A program made the translations under genes and the position numbers. Positions 34,991 through 46,773 of a DNA stretch of 64,000 nucleotides are shown here, piece by piece. The stretch covers positions 94,848,609 through 94,912,608 of the forward strand of contig NC_133653.1 of the NCBI RefSeq assembly GCF_009905375.1, read 5' to 3'. The stretch is from Apium graveolens. Lineage: Eukaryota; Streptophyta; Magnoliopsida; Apiales; Apiaceae. The notes beneath the pieces were generated by a model. The model was given only the letters and a program-made list of their open reading frames with translations, did not search any database and was not told the DNA's origin. The stretch's first letter is position 1; every line of letters begins with the position of its first letter.

Positions 34991-36070
34991 AATGAATACA
35001 CAGAAGCTTAGCAGTATCAAAATTCCTACATTTGACAAATCCAACTACACACTATGGAAAAAGAAAATGTTGTTGTTCATCAGGATGGCCAATCCTCTAT
35101 ACATTTAGATCTTCAAGAATGGACCTTTCACCCTCATGGTATGAGTTGAGAAATCTAAAGATGGAGACATGGTCATTCCAGCATATTATGCTTCTAAAGA
35201 TCCTTCATAATATAATGAAACTGAAAAAGAAAAAGTCTCTCAGGAGAGTAGCTTGCAGTTGATCTTAATAGAGTCACTTGACAATGTAATGTACAACAAC
35301 ATTGTCAACTGTGACATAGCCGAACAGATCTGGGAGAAAATAGAGATCTTATGTGAAAGAACAGATGATGTTAGGTCAAACCAAAGGAGGATTCTGGTTT
35401 CTCAGTATGCGGGGTTTATGGCAAAACTAAAAGAAGGAATTACTGAAGTTTTTGAAAGGTTCAATAAATTGATAAATGACTTGCAGCTACATGATAAATA
35501 TTATGAAGCTGAGGAGTTTAACCTAAAGTTCCTGCTAGCTCTTCCTGACCATCTTGAACATAAAATATCAGCTATTAGAGAAGGAAGAGATTTAAGCAGA
35601 ATATCTTTGGAAATTCTATATGGAATCTTAAAAACTTATGAACTTTAAATGTTGCAAAGAAAGTCACTAAAAGCACACCATGGTCATGTTATTGATGGTT
35701 GAAGTGCTTTGATTGTGAATGACAGAGAAGAAAGTGAAGATGAGCAAGATGATCAAGTTCCAGTTGTTCAAGCTACGGAACAAAAGAACAAAGGACCTCA
35801 GAAGCAAGTTATATTGGAGCTGGAGGAAGATGAATATTACACATTGGATGAGCTAGATGAAATGGACCAATCCGTGGCTGACTTGGCTTGGAAATTCTCT
35901 AACGTAAGAGTCAAGAAGCTAAGGTTCTTTAAAAGTAAGGGACGATCTTCCAACAACAATAATTGGAAACCAAAAGCTCAGTACAATTCAGTCAGTAAAG
36001 GTGGGTACAAAACATGATATGTGGACAGATCAAAGATAAGGTGCTTCAAATGTGATGAGTTGGGTCACTT
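34991..36070 (+). pseudogene. gag: C1 gag, N-terminal and capsid region
   Basis: ATG at 34991 opens SSIKIPTFDKSNYTLW, stops at a TAG at 35106-35108 after ANPLYI (the window-start copy has a glutamine codon there), and resumes in other frames. 35253-35648 holds the gag capsid core (LDNVMYNNIV, IWEKIEILCERTDDVRSNQRR, FERFNKLINDLQL, LKFLLALPDHLEHK). 35709-36017 is an acidic and then basic spacer. A zinc knuckle at about 36040-36080 (CFKCDELGHFD) lacks its last cysteine. Confidence 0.8.
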
Positions 36071-36250
36071 TGATACTGTATATATATAAAGCCTAAAAAG
36101 GTGAAGAAAGACAAGGCCTATCTTTAACTGGAAGCAAATCATGAAGCTCTCTTGAAGAAGCAGTCTGGAAAAGCTTATATCGTAAAAGGAAAGAGTTAGG
36201 ATAATACTGATGTTGATGATGAGGATGAAGAGGTTGGAAATTATGCACTT

Positions 36251-37276
36251 ATGGATTTTGAGCATGGAGAATCATCCACTTCAAAATCAAAGGTACCAAC
36301 TCTAACCACTATTGATTTAAATGCTATTCAATATAAGGAGACTGTGGAAAATATGAGTGTGGAGATGTTTCATAAACACACTAGCTTAGTAGCAGCTACT
36401 GAGGTTGTTAGTAGGCTAACAAAATCTAATGAGAAGCTTGAGAGTGAGAAGCAAAAGATGGATCTACTGCTTGTAGAGCTTGAGTCAGTCAAGCAAGAAA
36501 ATGAATATTTAAAAAATAAGCTAAAGTGTGCTAGTGAGATTGAAGTTGTGTTAAGAGAAAAGATTGAGAAGAATGAGGTGAAACTGAAATCATTCAGGAA
36601 TGCATCTGATTTGGTTGGTCAGTACAATGAGAAGAACAAGCCATGTGCTAACATAGCTATTGGTCTTGATTATGATGCTTTGAATAGCAACAAGAAAGCT
36701 ATAGGTGATAAAGGAAAAGCAACAGAAAATAAAGATGTCCCAGCTATACAGAGAATGGTTGGTTCACCTATGTTTAAAGCATGTGTAGTAGATTTCAGCG
36801 AAGAAGAGTTGATCATAAAACAAGAAATTGCTAATGAAGACAATGAGAAGAAAAATGCAGAAACAACTCCAACTTCCAAAGCTGAAAAGAATCCCATGGT
36901 CAACCAAAATTCCAAGACACCTGTCAAGGAAATGAAAGCTGAAGATGCAAGAAAGAAGAAGAAGAATAGAAATAGAAAGATTTGGATAAACAAGAGCAAC
37001 AATTTTGCTAATGTTGCAGATGCTCCAAGAAAAAAATGTCAAAAATGTGGCTCTATGAATCATCTAACTCATCTTTGCAAAAAGGTTGTTAGTATGCCAA
37101 GAGTAGGAGCATGCAAGTACAATGAAAGAAAAACTGAAGATCCCTACTCATTCTGTGACAAGTTTGATTGCATACCTTGCAACATGAAAGTAATGACAAG
37201 TTGCCCCAAGCTGAGAGTTGATCTTAAGAAAATCAATATTGAATCTTCAGCTAAAAAGGACAATACACATCATTAA
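36251..37276 (+). CDS. gag: C1 gag C-terminal region with coiled coil and zinc knuckle
   Basis: 341 open codons. Residues ~50-120 form a long Lys/Glu/Leu-rich coiled coil (LTKSNEKLESEKQKM, LVELESVKQENEYLKNKL). Residues ~200-245 are highly basic (KKKKNRNRK), and a CX2CX4HX4C knuckle (CQKCGSMNHLTHLC) lies near residue 265. This long coiled-coil extension is characteristic of SIRE/Maximus gag proteins. The ORF continues the gag interrupted upstream and ends at a TAA ahead of the pol part. Confidence 0.7.
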   Translation: MDFEHGESSTSKSKVPTLTTIDLNAIQYKETVENMSVEMFHKHTSLVAATEVVSRLTKSNEKLESEKQKMDLLLVELESVKQENEYLKNKLKCASEIEVVLREKIEKNEVKLKSFRNASDLVGQYNEKNKPCANIAIGLDYDALNSNKKAIGDKGKATENKDVPAIQRMVGSPMFKACVVDFSEEELIIKQEIANEDNEKKNAETTPTSKAEKNPMVNQNSKTPVKEMKAEDARKKKKNRNRKIWINKSNNFANVADAPRKKCQKCGSMNHLTHLCKKVVSMPRVGACKYNERKTEDPYSFCDKFDCIPCNMKVMTSCPKLRVDLKKINIESSAKKDNTHH

Positions 37277-37385
37277 ATGAACTCTATTCTTTCTGAATCA
37301 TCAAACTCCACCTCTATCAAATCTGCTAAACAAGAAGAAAGTACCCAATATTGCTTGGATTTCTAAACACACTTAAATTCATTGT

Positions 37386-38120
37386 GTGTGGGGAAAAAAG
37401 AAGAAAATCGTATGTATTATAGACAGTGGATGCTCAAGACATATGACAGGTGATATGGCCCTGCTTTCACATTTTGAGGAGAAGGCTGGCCCATTAGTGA
37501 CTTTTAGAGATAACGGCAAAGATTTAACAATGAGATATGGCAAATTGATTTCTGGAAATATTGTCATTGATGACGTAGCAGTGGTAGCTAGTCTTGAAGT
37601 GAATCTTCTCAGTGTCATCCAATTTGCAGACAAAGGTTTCAAGGTTTTATTTAACAAAGAAGAGTGCACTTTTATCAGCAAGAAAACTGATGAAGTTGCT
37701 CTGAAAGGAGCAAGGAAAGGAAGCTTATTTGTTGCAGACTTGGACTCAGCAAATGAGGATGGAATTTGTTGCTTCTACACCAAGGCATCTGTAGAGAAAA
37801 GCAAGCTATGGCATAAGAAGTTGACTCACTTGAATTTCAAAGCAATCAATACTCTAGTCAAAAAGGAGTTAGTGAGAGACATGCAAAATCTGGAGTTTGC
37901 TCAAGATGAAGTCTATGATGCTTGTCAAAAAGGAAAAATAAAAAGATCAAGTCACAAAAGTAAAATTGTGAATTCTATAAGTGCACCTTTGCAACTTATT
38001 CACATGGATTTATTTGGACCGGTTAATGTCCAGTCAATATCAAGAAAAAGATGTGCACTTGTAATGGTGGATGACTACTCAAGATATACATGGGTAGAAT
38101 TTATGCACTATAAAGAATAA
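37386..38120 (+). pseudogene. pol: C1 protease, pre-integrase and integrase N-terminus
   Basis: Opens with the protease motif IIDSGCSRHMTGDMALL (Asp-Ser-Gly), then GAG-pre-integrase with LWHKKLTHLNFKAI and a zinc site (CQKGK; the first cysteine of the usual CX2C pair is replaced). The first catalytic Asp follows in LIHMDLFGPVN. The frame ends at a TAA (38118-38120) inside the integrase core. Confidence 0.8.
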
Positions 38121-38183
38121 ACTCCACACATCATAATTGAACACATCAAGAAAATTGAGAAACAGGCTGAAGATCATAATTGT

Positions 38184-38714
38184 GTGAAAAGATTGAGGAG
38201 TGATAATGGAACAGAATTCAGGAATGCAACCTTAACTGAATTCTGCAAAGACAAGGGCATTGTTCAAAAATTCTCAGCTTCTAAAACACCTCAACAAAAT
38301 GGGGTAGTTGAGAGAAAGAACAGAACACTAGTAGAGGCTGCTAGAACAATGCTGCAAGATGCAAAGTTGCCAACTAGTTTTTGGGAAGAAGCTGTGAACA
38401 CTGCATGCTATACTCAAAACAGATATCTCATTAACAAGAATCTTAGTAAGTCACCCTACTCAATCTTGTCTAAAAGAAAGCCTAATATAAAGCATCTTCA
38501 TGTGTTTGGAAGCAAGTGCTATGTGTTGAAGGAAAACTCTGAATATGTGGGAAAATTTGACTCTAAAATTTTTGAGGCAATTTTTCTGGGATATTCATCA
38601 GAAAGAACTGCATACAAAGTCTATGTGATTGAACAAAAGAAGATCATGAAAAGCAAAGATGTTAATTTTGATGATGAAAAATGTCCAGGCTTGGAATGCC
38701 TTGATGAAAAATGA
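38184..38714 (+). pseudogene. pol: C1 integrase core, second part
   Basis: Second and third catalytic acids are present (RSDNGTEFRN and NGVVERKNRTLVE), followed by the copia integrase end (SKCYVLKENSEYVGKFDSK, FLGYSSERTAYKVY). The frame shifts near 38700 into an acidic linker (38659-38874). Confidence 0.8.
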
Positions 38715-38999
38715 AGCTAAAGCCCTCAAGTTTGAAAATCTCAACATTGATAGTGATTCTGATGATGAAGTTGAAGTCAACACAAATCGCAGAGTTGATA
38801 AAGAGTCTACTGAACAAGTGAATCATGAGAATGGAATCTCATCTCAAACACCTGAATTTGATAGCACAAACTAAGGGGGAGAAAGATGAGAAAATTCTAA
38901 GAGTCATGTCAATGATCAAGAAGAAGCAGAAAACACAAGTCAACAAACTCACACAAGGAAATGGGATAAGAGTCACAATGTAGATGCAATTATGGGTGA

Positions 39000-39928
39000 T
39001 CCCAATGCGTGAGTGATGACTAGGAGTGCAACTGCAAATGAATGTCTTAATACATATTTTCTATCTCTAGTTGAGCCCAAGAAAACTGAGGAATCCCTTC
39101 TTGATCCTGATTGGATATCTGCAATACAAGAAGAGCTAAATCAGTTTGAAAGAAACAAAGTTTAAAAATTGGTTCCTGCACCAAAGAACATAAGTATTAT
39201 TGGAACAAAGTGGGTGTTTAGGAACAAGATGGATGAAAATGGAATTGTCACCAGAAACAAAGCAAGGTTGGTTATAAAAGGCTACTCACAGGAAAAATGA
39301 ATTGACTATGATAAAACTTTTGCTCTAGTTGCAACACTTGAAGCAATAAGGATTTTTTTTGCATTTGCTGCACATTCAAATTTTAAGGTATATCAAATGG
39401 ATATGAAGAGTGCATTCCTTAATGGTGAGTCGGAAGAAGTGGTTTATATGCAACAGCCACCTGGCTTTGAAGATCCAGAATTTCCAAATTTTGTATACAA
39501 GTTACTCAAGGCTCTCTATGGACTTAAACAAGCACCTAGAGCTTGGTACGACACACTGTCAAAATTTTTGATTAAGCATGGATTTACTAGAGGTACCATT
39601 GACCTCTTTTTTACAAGAAGCATGGTGATGATCTGATCCTAGTTTAGATCTATGTGGATGATATTATCTTTGGCTCTACTAATGAAAAGCTTTGCCAAAT
39701 ATTTTCTAAGCTTATGCAGAGTGAATATGAAATAAGTATGATGGGGGAATTAAGTTACTTTCTAGGACTTCAAGTCAGTCAAAGAAGTGATGGAATCTTC
39801 ATCAGCCAAACTAAATATGTCAAAGATTTATTGAAAAAATTTGGTATGGTTGATTGTTCACCTGCATCTACACCTATGTCTACAGCTACAAAACTGGATG
39901 AAGATAAAGAAGGGAAGAGTGTAGATAT
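39000..39928 (+). pseudogene. pol: C1 reverse transcriptase, cut at RNase H
   Basis: RT segments in order: GTKWVFRNKMDENG, YQMDMKSAFLNGESEE (catalytic Asp), [24 protein letters not shown] (YVDD motif present) and [13 protein letters not shown]. Stops interrupt it near 39163, 39298 and before IYVDD. The frame ends after KEGKSVDI because the LTR of C2 begins at 39929; RNase H is missing. Confidence 0.85.
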
Positions 39929-40476
39929 TGTTAGATATATTTGAGATGTCATGTCTAATATGATTTGTGTTTAGTTTTCAGAACTTAACAACAAGACAAA
40001 TCAGGACTTACTGAAATTAGTACAAACTGGAAGTCAGAACTTAATATCAGAACTTAAGTACGGGAAGACTTTCATATAAGGAAGGAAGATGATTTACAGT
40101 AGAAGATCGAGACTAAAACAAATGAAGATATGCATGGAAAGAGTTAGAAGACTGGAAGACTTGTAGAAGATATCCAATTGATATATTTTAGGAGACATAA
40201 TTGTATTCCATATCAATTAGAATATATCTTGTAACTGTGTAGTATATAAACACATACTTAGGGTTTACACTTTATGTTTTATCATTATCGAGAAGATTAT
40301 ACATTGTAACATAGCAGCTCTTAGTGATATTTGTTCATTACTGAGAGAGAACAGTTCCATTATAACAGAGTTTATCATATTGAATATATCTGTTTACTGT
40401 TACTTATGTTCAAAATCGATCTGATTGTATTAAACACTGTATTCAACCCCCTTCTACAGTGTTGTGTGACCTAACA
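39929..40476 (+). repeat. 5' LTR of copia copy C2
   Basis: 548 bp with perfect TGTTAG...CTAACA ends, followed after two bases by a PBS. It interrupts C1 pol. A TATATAAA box lies at 40243-40250. The sequence differs from the C1 LTR, so C2 is a different SIRE-like family. No 3' partner lies in the window because C2 is truncated. Confidence 0.88.
40243..40250 (+). promoter_or_regulatory. Putative TATA box of C2 LTR
   Basis: TATATAAA about 230 bases before the LTR end, in an otherwise AT-moderate context. Typical of the U3/R boundary. Confidence 0.5.
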
Positions 40477-40478
40477 AT

Positions 40479-40490
40479 TGGTATCAGAGC
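40479..40490 (+). other. Primer-binding site of C2
   Basis: TGGTATCAGAGC, exact initiator tRNA-Met complement, two bases after the LTR. Confidence 0.9.
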
Positions 40491-40529
40491 TTATCTGTTA
40501 ACACACATTCAGTAAAGATCCAAACAATC

Positions 40530-42118
40530 ATGTCTGAAGAAGCACAAACTCCAACCAAGCCCACCAAAACTGAAGAAACTCAAAAGACTCAAACCCATAG
40601 TCGATATGAGACTATTAGGGTTCCCATACTGAGACCTTCTGAGTATCCTATATGGAAAATGAAGATGGCTATGTTTCTGGAAGCTACAGATCCAGAATAC
40701 CTTGACAGAATTAATGAAGGAGCACATAAGCCTACCAAGCTCTCTGTTGTAGTTGCTGATCAACCAGCGAAGACCATACTAAAGGAGAAAGGTGAGTACA
40801 CAGCTGAAGACATCTCATCTATTGCCAAGGATGCAAAGGTAAGGCATTTGCTGCATAGTGCCATTGATAATGTCATGTCAAACAGGGTAATTCATTGCAA
40901 GAATGCAAAGGAGATATGGGAAGCTTTGGAGACAAGATGCCAGGGAACTGATGCAATCAAGAAGAACAGGAGGACTATACTCACTCAAGAGTATGAGCAC
41001 TTTGACTCAAAAGCTGATGAGTCTTTAACTGACTTATATGACAGGTTTGTCAAACTCATGAATGATCTGTCACTGGTAGACAAGGAATATGATCTTGAAG
41101 ATTCAAATCTAAAATTCCTCTTAGCTCTTCCTGAAAATTGGGATTTGAAGTCTACTACCATAAGAGACAACTATGGCCTTACTAAAACTACTCTTGATGA
41201 AATTTATGGTATGCTCAAGACTTATGAACTTGAGATGGATCAAAGGAGCAAGAGGCATGGAAGAAAGTCAAGGACAGTTGTTCTTAAGGCTGAGGAGAAA
41301 TCTCCTAAAGTTGTTGCCTCAAAGAGGGGCAAAGGAAAGGCTTTCATCATAAAGTCTGATTCAGAGTCATCATATTCTGATAATGATGATTCAGAAACTG
41401 AAAGTTTACTTGAAATAGATGCTGATGAAGAGATGATGAAATTGTGTGCTCTTATGGTGAAGGGTATCACAAAGATAGCCTACAGGAAATTCAGAAAGGG
41501 AAAGAAGTTTTCAGGAAAGGTGTAAGTTCTGATAAGAAAGGGTTCAGAAAGTCTGAAGGCAAAGGTGCAAAGTCTGACAAAGGAGACAACTTAAATGTCA
41601 AATGCTACAATTGTGGTGAAAGAGGCCACATATCTCCTGACTTCAAGAAAGGAAAAAGTGACAAAGGCAAGGCACTTGTCACAAAGAAGAAAAGCTGGAC
41701 ACACACTTCAGATTCTGAAAGTGAGGTGAACTATGCCTTAATGGCAAATGCTGATAGCAGCCCTGAAACTGCTGAATTGAAGGTACCTAACACAACTTAT
41801 ACTTTTCATACTGATGATATTACTGAGTTGAGATTATATCTTAAAACCATGTTTATTAGTTATAGATATCAGACTTTAACATGTGAAAGATTAATATCTG
41901 AAAATTCTGCTTATAAAAAGAGAAATGACTATTTAGAAAAAGAGTTAGTTATGTTTCATCAAACTCAGAAAGAAAGAGATGATGCTTTTTATGTTAGAGA
42001 TGAAGTGCTAAAATTGAATGAATCTCTAAAAACTGAGTTAGAAAAGGAAAGAGAGATTATCAGAACTTGGACTAACTCTGGCAGAACAATTCAGAATTTA
42101 TTAAGTAGTAGAAACTAG
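40530..42118 (+). pseudogene. gag: C2 gag, capsid and first zinc knuckle
   Basis: ATG at 40530 opens 331 codons of SIRE-type gag: RPSEYPIWKMKMAMFLEAT, AKEIWEALETRCQGTDAIKKN, LYDRFVKLMNDLSLVDKEYD, LKFLLALPENWDL, then a Lys/Ser/Glu-rich tail. A frameshift near 41500-41525 moves the protein to the next frame (41444-42118). There a knuckle CYNCGERGHISPD has Phe for the last Cys, followed by a Lys/Glu-rich coiled coil ending in a stop. Confidence 0.82.
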
Positions 42119-42876
42119 AAAGAGGGCTTAGGTTATGGAGATGATAAAAGTGAGAAAGGAACTAAACAAATTGAGCCAATTATTGTTAAATAAACTGCAA
42201 AGCCAAAGGTAAATCATGTTAAGTTTGTAGCAAAAACTGTAAAGTCTAATTCTGAAAAGATGAAAGAGTCTGTGACAGAAGTTAAGGAAAAGTCAACTTC
42301 TGACAAATTAAAACAGGATAAACCAGCTGAAGTCAACATAGGCTTAATGACAAAGAAGTAGCTTAAGCATAAGTTGAAAGAGATTAGGAATTTCAACAAG
42401 GTAAAGGAAGCTAGGAAAAATAGGAATGGAAAGGAAGGTGTGAATAAAAGAAACAATTATATGCCTATTCCTAATGATCCTAGAAAGAAATGTTATAACT
42501 GTGGAAACTCTAACCATCTTGCTTCTTTTTGCAGAAAGAATATAGATATAAACTCTTTACCTCCTAGATCAGGAGTTAAGAGTCAGTATGTTAGGTTTAA
42601 GCCACAAAATCCTTGTTTTCATTATGGTAGTTTATAGCATTCCATTTATACTTGTAAGGAATATCATAGTCTGTACTATGATTATTATCAAATAAAACCT
42701 TCTTTGAAGAAAGTTACTTTAATTCCTTCTAGTGTAAAGTCTAATGCAAAGTCTGATATAAATTCTGATAAACAGCATGTTAGCATAAACTCTAAAATTA
42801 AATCCACTGCAAATGCTAACAAACTTAAAAAGGCCAAAAGATCCAAGCAAGTCTGGGTCCTTAAAACTAACCAATA
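42119..42876 (+). pseudogene. gag: C2 gag C-terminal region with second zinc knuckle
   Basis: Same frame as the preceding piece but with several stops. 42374-42637 carries a basic stretch and an intact CCHC knuckle (CYNCGNSNHLASFC). It ends with the conserved SIRE-type boundary QVWVLKTNQ and a TAG at about 42876, after which protease begins in the same frame, an arrangement that suggests readthrough at the gag-pol boundary. Confidence 0.7.
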
Positions 42877-42889
42877 GTTGTCTTTGTGA

Positions 42890-43171
42890 TTGCAGGGCAA
42901 CAGGAAAGATATCCTAGTGCTGGACAGTGGATGTTCAGGATATATGACTGGAAATAAAGCCCTGCTATCAGACTTTTTGGAGAAAGCTGGCCCAGAAGTT
43001 TCTTATGGAGATGGCAATATGGAAAAAACTCTGGGATATGGTAATATCAATCTTGGGAATGCCATCATTGAAACAGTAGCTCTTGTCTTAGGACTTAAAC
43101 ACAATCTGCTAAGTGTGAGTCAAATCTGTGACAGAGGTTATCACGTGGACTTCTTTGAAAAACACTGTTAA
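42890..43171 (+). pseudogene. pol: C2 protease
   Basis: 93 codons with ILVLDSGCSGYMTGNKALL (DSG active site) and LGLKHNLLSVSQICDRGY, the usual copia protease layout. It ends at a TAA; the pre-integrase region that follows (43172-43530) contains the HxxxH motif WHKRLSHLN but has stops and a frame change near 43360. Confidence 0.8.
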
Positions 43172-43530
43172 GTTGTAAGCAATTCTACAGGCAAAGTGGT
43201 TCTGAAAGGTTACAGGCATGGTAACATTTATGAAGCCAGACTTTCAATAAGTACTGATGGTTCTGCTATCTGTCTGTTGAGTAAAGCATCAATTGAAGAA
43301 AGCTGGAATTGGCACAAAAGACTCTCTCATTTAAATTTCAATAACATAAATGAGCTTTAAGGAAAGATCTTGTGAGAGGACTGCCAAAATCAGTATTTGC
43401 TCCTGATGGCCTTTGTGATTAATGTCAAAAGGCAAAACAAAGAAAATCTTCTTTCAAGAGCAAAACTGAATCCTCAATTCTTGAACCTTATCACCTACTG
43501 CATGTTGATCTATTTGGTCCAGTCAATATC

Positions 43531-44349
43531 ATGTCTATTGCAAAGAAGAAATATGCTATGGTTATAGTGGATGAGTTCACCGGGTACACTTGGGTGTATT
43601 TCTTGCACAAGAAGAATGAAACTGCATCTACTCTAACTGATCATGTCAAACAGCTGGATAAATTGGTCAAAGATTCTATCAAGATTATAAGAAGTGATAA
43701 TGGCACTGAGTTCAAGAATTCAATCATGGAAGAGTTCTGCAAAGAGCATGGAATCAAACAGGAATTTTCTACACCTGGAACTCCACAGCAAAATGGAGTT
43801 GTAGAAAGAAAGAACAGGACTCTCATTGAAGCTGCACGAACTATGCTTGATGAAGCAAAGTTACTAACCTACTTTTAGGCTGAAGCTGTGCAGACTGCTT
43901 GTTTTACACAGAATGCTACACTCATCAACAAGCATGGAAAAATACCATATGAGATGGTGAAGACAAAGAAGCCAAATCTGAAATACTTTTATGTATTTGG
44001 ATGTAAGTGTTTTGTTCTTAAGACTCATCCTGAACAGCTATCAAAATTTGATCTAAAAGCTGATGAAGGAATTTTTGTTGGATATCCACTTTCCACAAAA
44101 GCCTTCAGAGTCTATAATTTAAGAATAAGGGTTGTCATGGAATCTATCAATGTATCTTTTGATGATAAGAAGATTACTGGACTTGAAGATTTCGATGATC
44201 ATGAACAGCTGAGATTTGAAAATGAAGATTTAAGTTATGATATTGTAAATTCTAATGACTTAAACTCTGATCCTGTAAGTTCTGATGGGTTAAACTTTGA
44301 TGTCATTGAAACTGCGGTAACAACTCCAAAGGAAAATGCACATGTCTAG
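43531..44349 (+). pseudogene. pol: C2 integrase
   Basis: Two same-frame pieces, 43531-43878 and 43888-44349, separated by a single TAG at 43876-43878. It contains VIVDEFTGYTW, RSDNGTEFKNS (catalytic Asp) and NGVVERKNRTLIEAARTML (catalytic Glu). The C-terminal part (KCFVLKTHPEQLSKFD, IFVGYPLSTKAFRVYN) leads into a Ser/Asp/Asn-rich linker. Confidence 0.82.
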
Positions 44350-44568
44350 GGGGAGCAAGCTGAAGATCCTACCACAACTCAAGACTCTGAAGAAACATCA
44401 GAACCTGTAACTGGCTCTTCAAGTTCTGATTCATCAAGTTCTAATGAGCCAAATTCTGATAACTCTGGAAACTCTGATACTTCAAATCCCGATGGATCCA
44501 ACTCAAATTCTGAAGTTTCAGATAGCATAACTATAAGGGGAGTATCAGAAAATGCTGATGGAGACAGC

Positions 44569-45627
44569 ATGGATCATGGGGGAGGATCCAGTTCTAGAAA
44601 TCAACTTCCATCTGCAAGGAAGTGGGCCAAATCACATACACCTGACTTAATAATTGGAGATCCTGAAGCAGGTGTCAGAACTAGAACTGCAACATCAAAT
44701 GAATGTCTCTATCATTCTTTTCTATCTCAGACTAAACCAAAGAAAGTGGAAGAAGCTCTTCAAGATGCTGATTGGGTGCAAGCAATGCAGGAAGAGTTGA
44801 ATGAATTTGAAAGAAATAAAGTCTGGACCCTAGTGCCAAGACCAAAGAACAGATCTATTGTTGGCACAAAATGGGTGTTCAGAAATAAAACTGACAGTGA
44901 TGGATAATTACAAGGAACAAAGCAAGGCTGGTTGCTAAGGGTTACTCTCAACAGAAGGGTATTGATTATAATGAAACATTTTCACCAGTTGCTAGATTGG
45001 AAGCCATAAGAATCTTTTTGGCTTATGCTGCTCACAAAAAGTTTAAAGTCTTTCAAATGGATGTGAAAAGTGTTTTTCTCAATGCAGAATTGGTAGAAGA
45101 GGTATATGTTGAACAACCTCCAAGATTTGAAGATTCAAAATTTCCAAATCATGTCTACAGATTAGACAAAGCACTTTATGGCCTTAAGCAAGCTCCAAGA
45201 GCATGGTATGAGATTTTAGCTCAATTTCTTCTAGAAAGTGGATTTCACAGAGGCACAATTGATAAAACATTGTTCTACCTCAACCATGGAAAGGACTTAC
45301 TTTTGGTACAGATATATGTTGATGATATCATATTTGGTTCTACTAATGCCAAACTCTGTGAAAGGTTTGCAAAGCTAATGCAGTCAAGATATCTAATGAG
45401 TATGATGGGAGAACTATCAAATGAGTATGATGGGAGAACTTAGTTATTTTCTGGGACTTCAAGTCAAGCAAAATGAAGAAGGTACTTTTATCTGTCAATC
45501 CAAGTACACCAAAAATTTACTGAAGAAATTTGGAATGCAAGATTGTTCAACTGCATCCACTCACATGGCCACTGCAACCAAGTTAGATAAAGATATTGGT
45601 TCATCAGTATGGATCTATATACTCTGA
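44569..45627 (+). pseudogene. pol: C2 reverse transcriptase, RNase H deleted
   Basis: Pieces in three frames hold [71 protein letters not shown] and [14 protein letters not shown] 25-base tandem repeat offset at 45395-45440 duplicates part of the GELS region and shifts the frame. RT ends after ATKLDKDIGSSV near 45609, and RNase H is absent; the sequence jumps to the inter-ORF region. Confidence 0.8.
45395..45440 (+). repeat. Short tandem duplication in C2 RT
   Basis: A 21-base stretch starting AATGAGTATGATGG is repeated with a 25-base offset (45395-45415 and 45420-45440). An offset of 25 is not a multiple of three, so it breaks the frame. Probably a replication-slippage event. Confidence 0.85.
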
Positions 45628-46098
45628 TAGTGATATGAATGTTCTGTGACTATTCAATCCAATGAGGATTTCTGTGCTAGATGCTGACCTAGTAGTCTTT
45701 AACATACTAGAAATCCCATGTTTGAATTAGTTGTTTATGTGGAAACTCATTAACACAAGCAAATTATGGTTTTGAGCTTAGTCAAATTTACTTTGTGTAT
45801 CTTATTACTAAGTCACAAACTAGATTCTTGCTTCTTATATGTCAAATTCTGATGTCAGTAAATCTTAAGGATGAACCTAAATGCTGATAAGCCTCACTTA
45901 TCTGAAGAAAAGAAAAGAAAATTAAAGTCAGGTACTCCTTTGAGATCTAGAGTAAATATGTGTAAGGGAAGACCCAAGTGCATTGCTGGTATTATTCTTA
46001 ATATCTCTTATTTTCTCTCTCTAATATTCTCAGAAGCTTTTTCATACAGGACTTTTATCAAACACCTCAATATATTTTCTCACTTATTTCTTACAGAA

Positions 46099-46604
46099 AT
46101 GGCACCAAAAGATATTATTTTCAATAAAGCGAAGTTTGTCCCCAACAATTACTTGGCTATTCTTAGCAAGAGTGAAGCCCCGTCATATCTTCATTTCGTT
46201 CAGGACTTTCTCGCTAACTCTGAGATAGGTTATGCACTGACCCAACCAGACACATTCTCAGGAACTCAAGTGCTGAAGTTCTGGAGGTCAAGCCTGTATG
46301 ATGATGGTGGTTCCAATGGGTCCCCAAGTATTGTCTTTACTACAGGGGAGGATTCCATGTGGTGACTTTGGCCACAGTTAGACAAGCACTTCATCTACCA
46401 GAAAACTGCACATATTCAACAGTTAAAGAGCAAGTTCTTCAACAGCTAATGGCCAATCTGGGCTATAAGAAGACACTAGCGAAGCTGGGACAGTTGAAGA
46501 GACCTCACATAAGGAGGGAATGGAGTTTCTTCTTCGACTGCATCACTAGGACTTTTGCAAACAAGGTCTTGTCACTGTCAAGTAGATTAGCTTTCCCATA
46601 AGTC
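46099..46604 (+). pseudogene. C2 env-like third ORF, truncated
   Basis: After ~480 non-coding bases downstream of RT, ATG at 46099 opens MAPKDIIFNKAKFVPNN with ALTQPDTFSGTQVLKFWRSS. A frame change near 46360 continues as LATVRQALHLPENC...LMANLGYKK, and the ORF is cut at about 46604 by element D. Its position after pol and its residue style fit the third ORF of SIRE/Maximus elements, often called env-like. No signal peptide or membrane segment is seen in the surviving part. Confidence 0.6.
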
Positions 46605-46773
46605 GTTGATATTCATGAGGATTTGCAAGAGGTTCCCCCTTGTCAATTGACAATTTGACATGAACATCCATTGGCAGCCTGAGAGGTGATGCATTAGTCA
46701 TTCCGAATTCTTTCAGCATATCCTCAGTATATTTGTTCTGTGACAGAAATATTCCGGCTTCATTCCTTGTAAT

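Noticed and set aside
36670..37063. Minus-strand ORFs rich in Leu/Phe that look like membrane proteins
   Set aside because: They are the complement of Lys/Glu-rich gag coiled-coil sequence, which routinely yields Leu/Phe/Ser-rich antisense frames.
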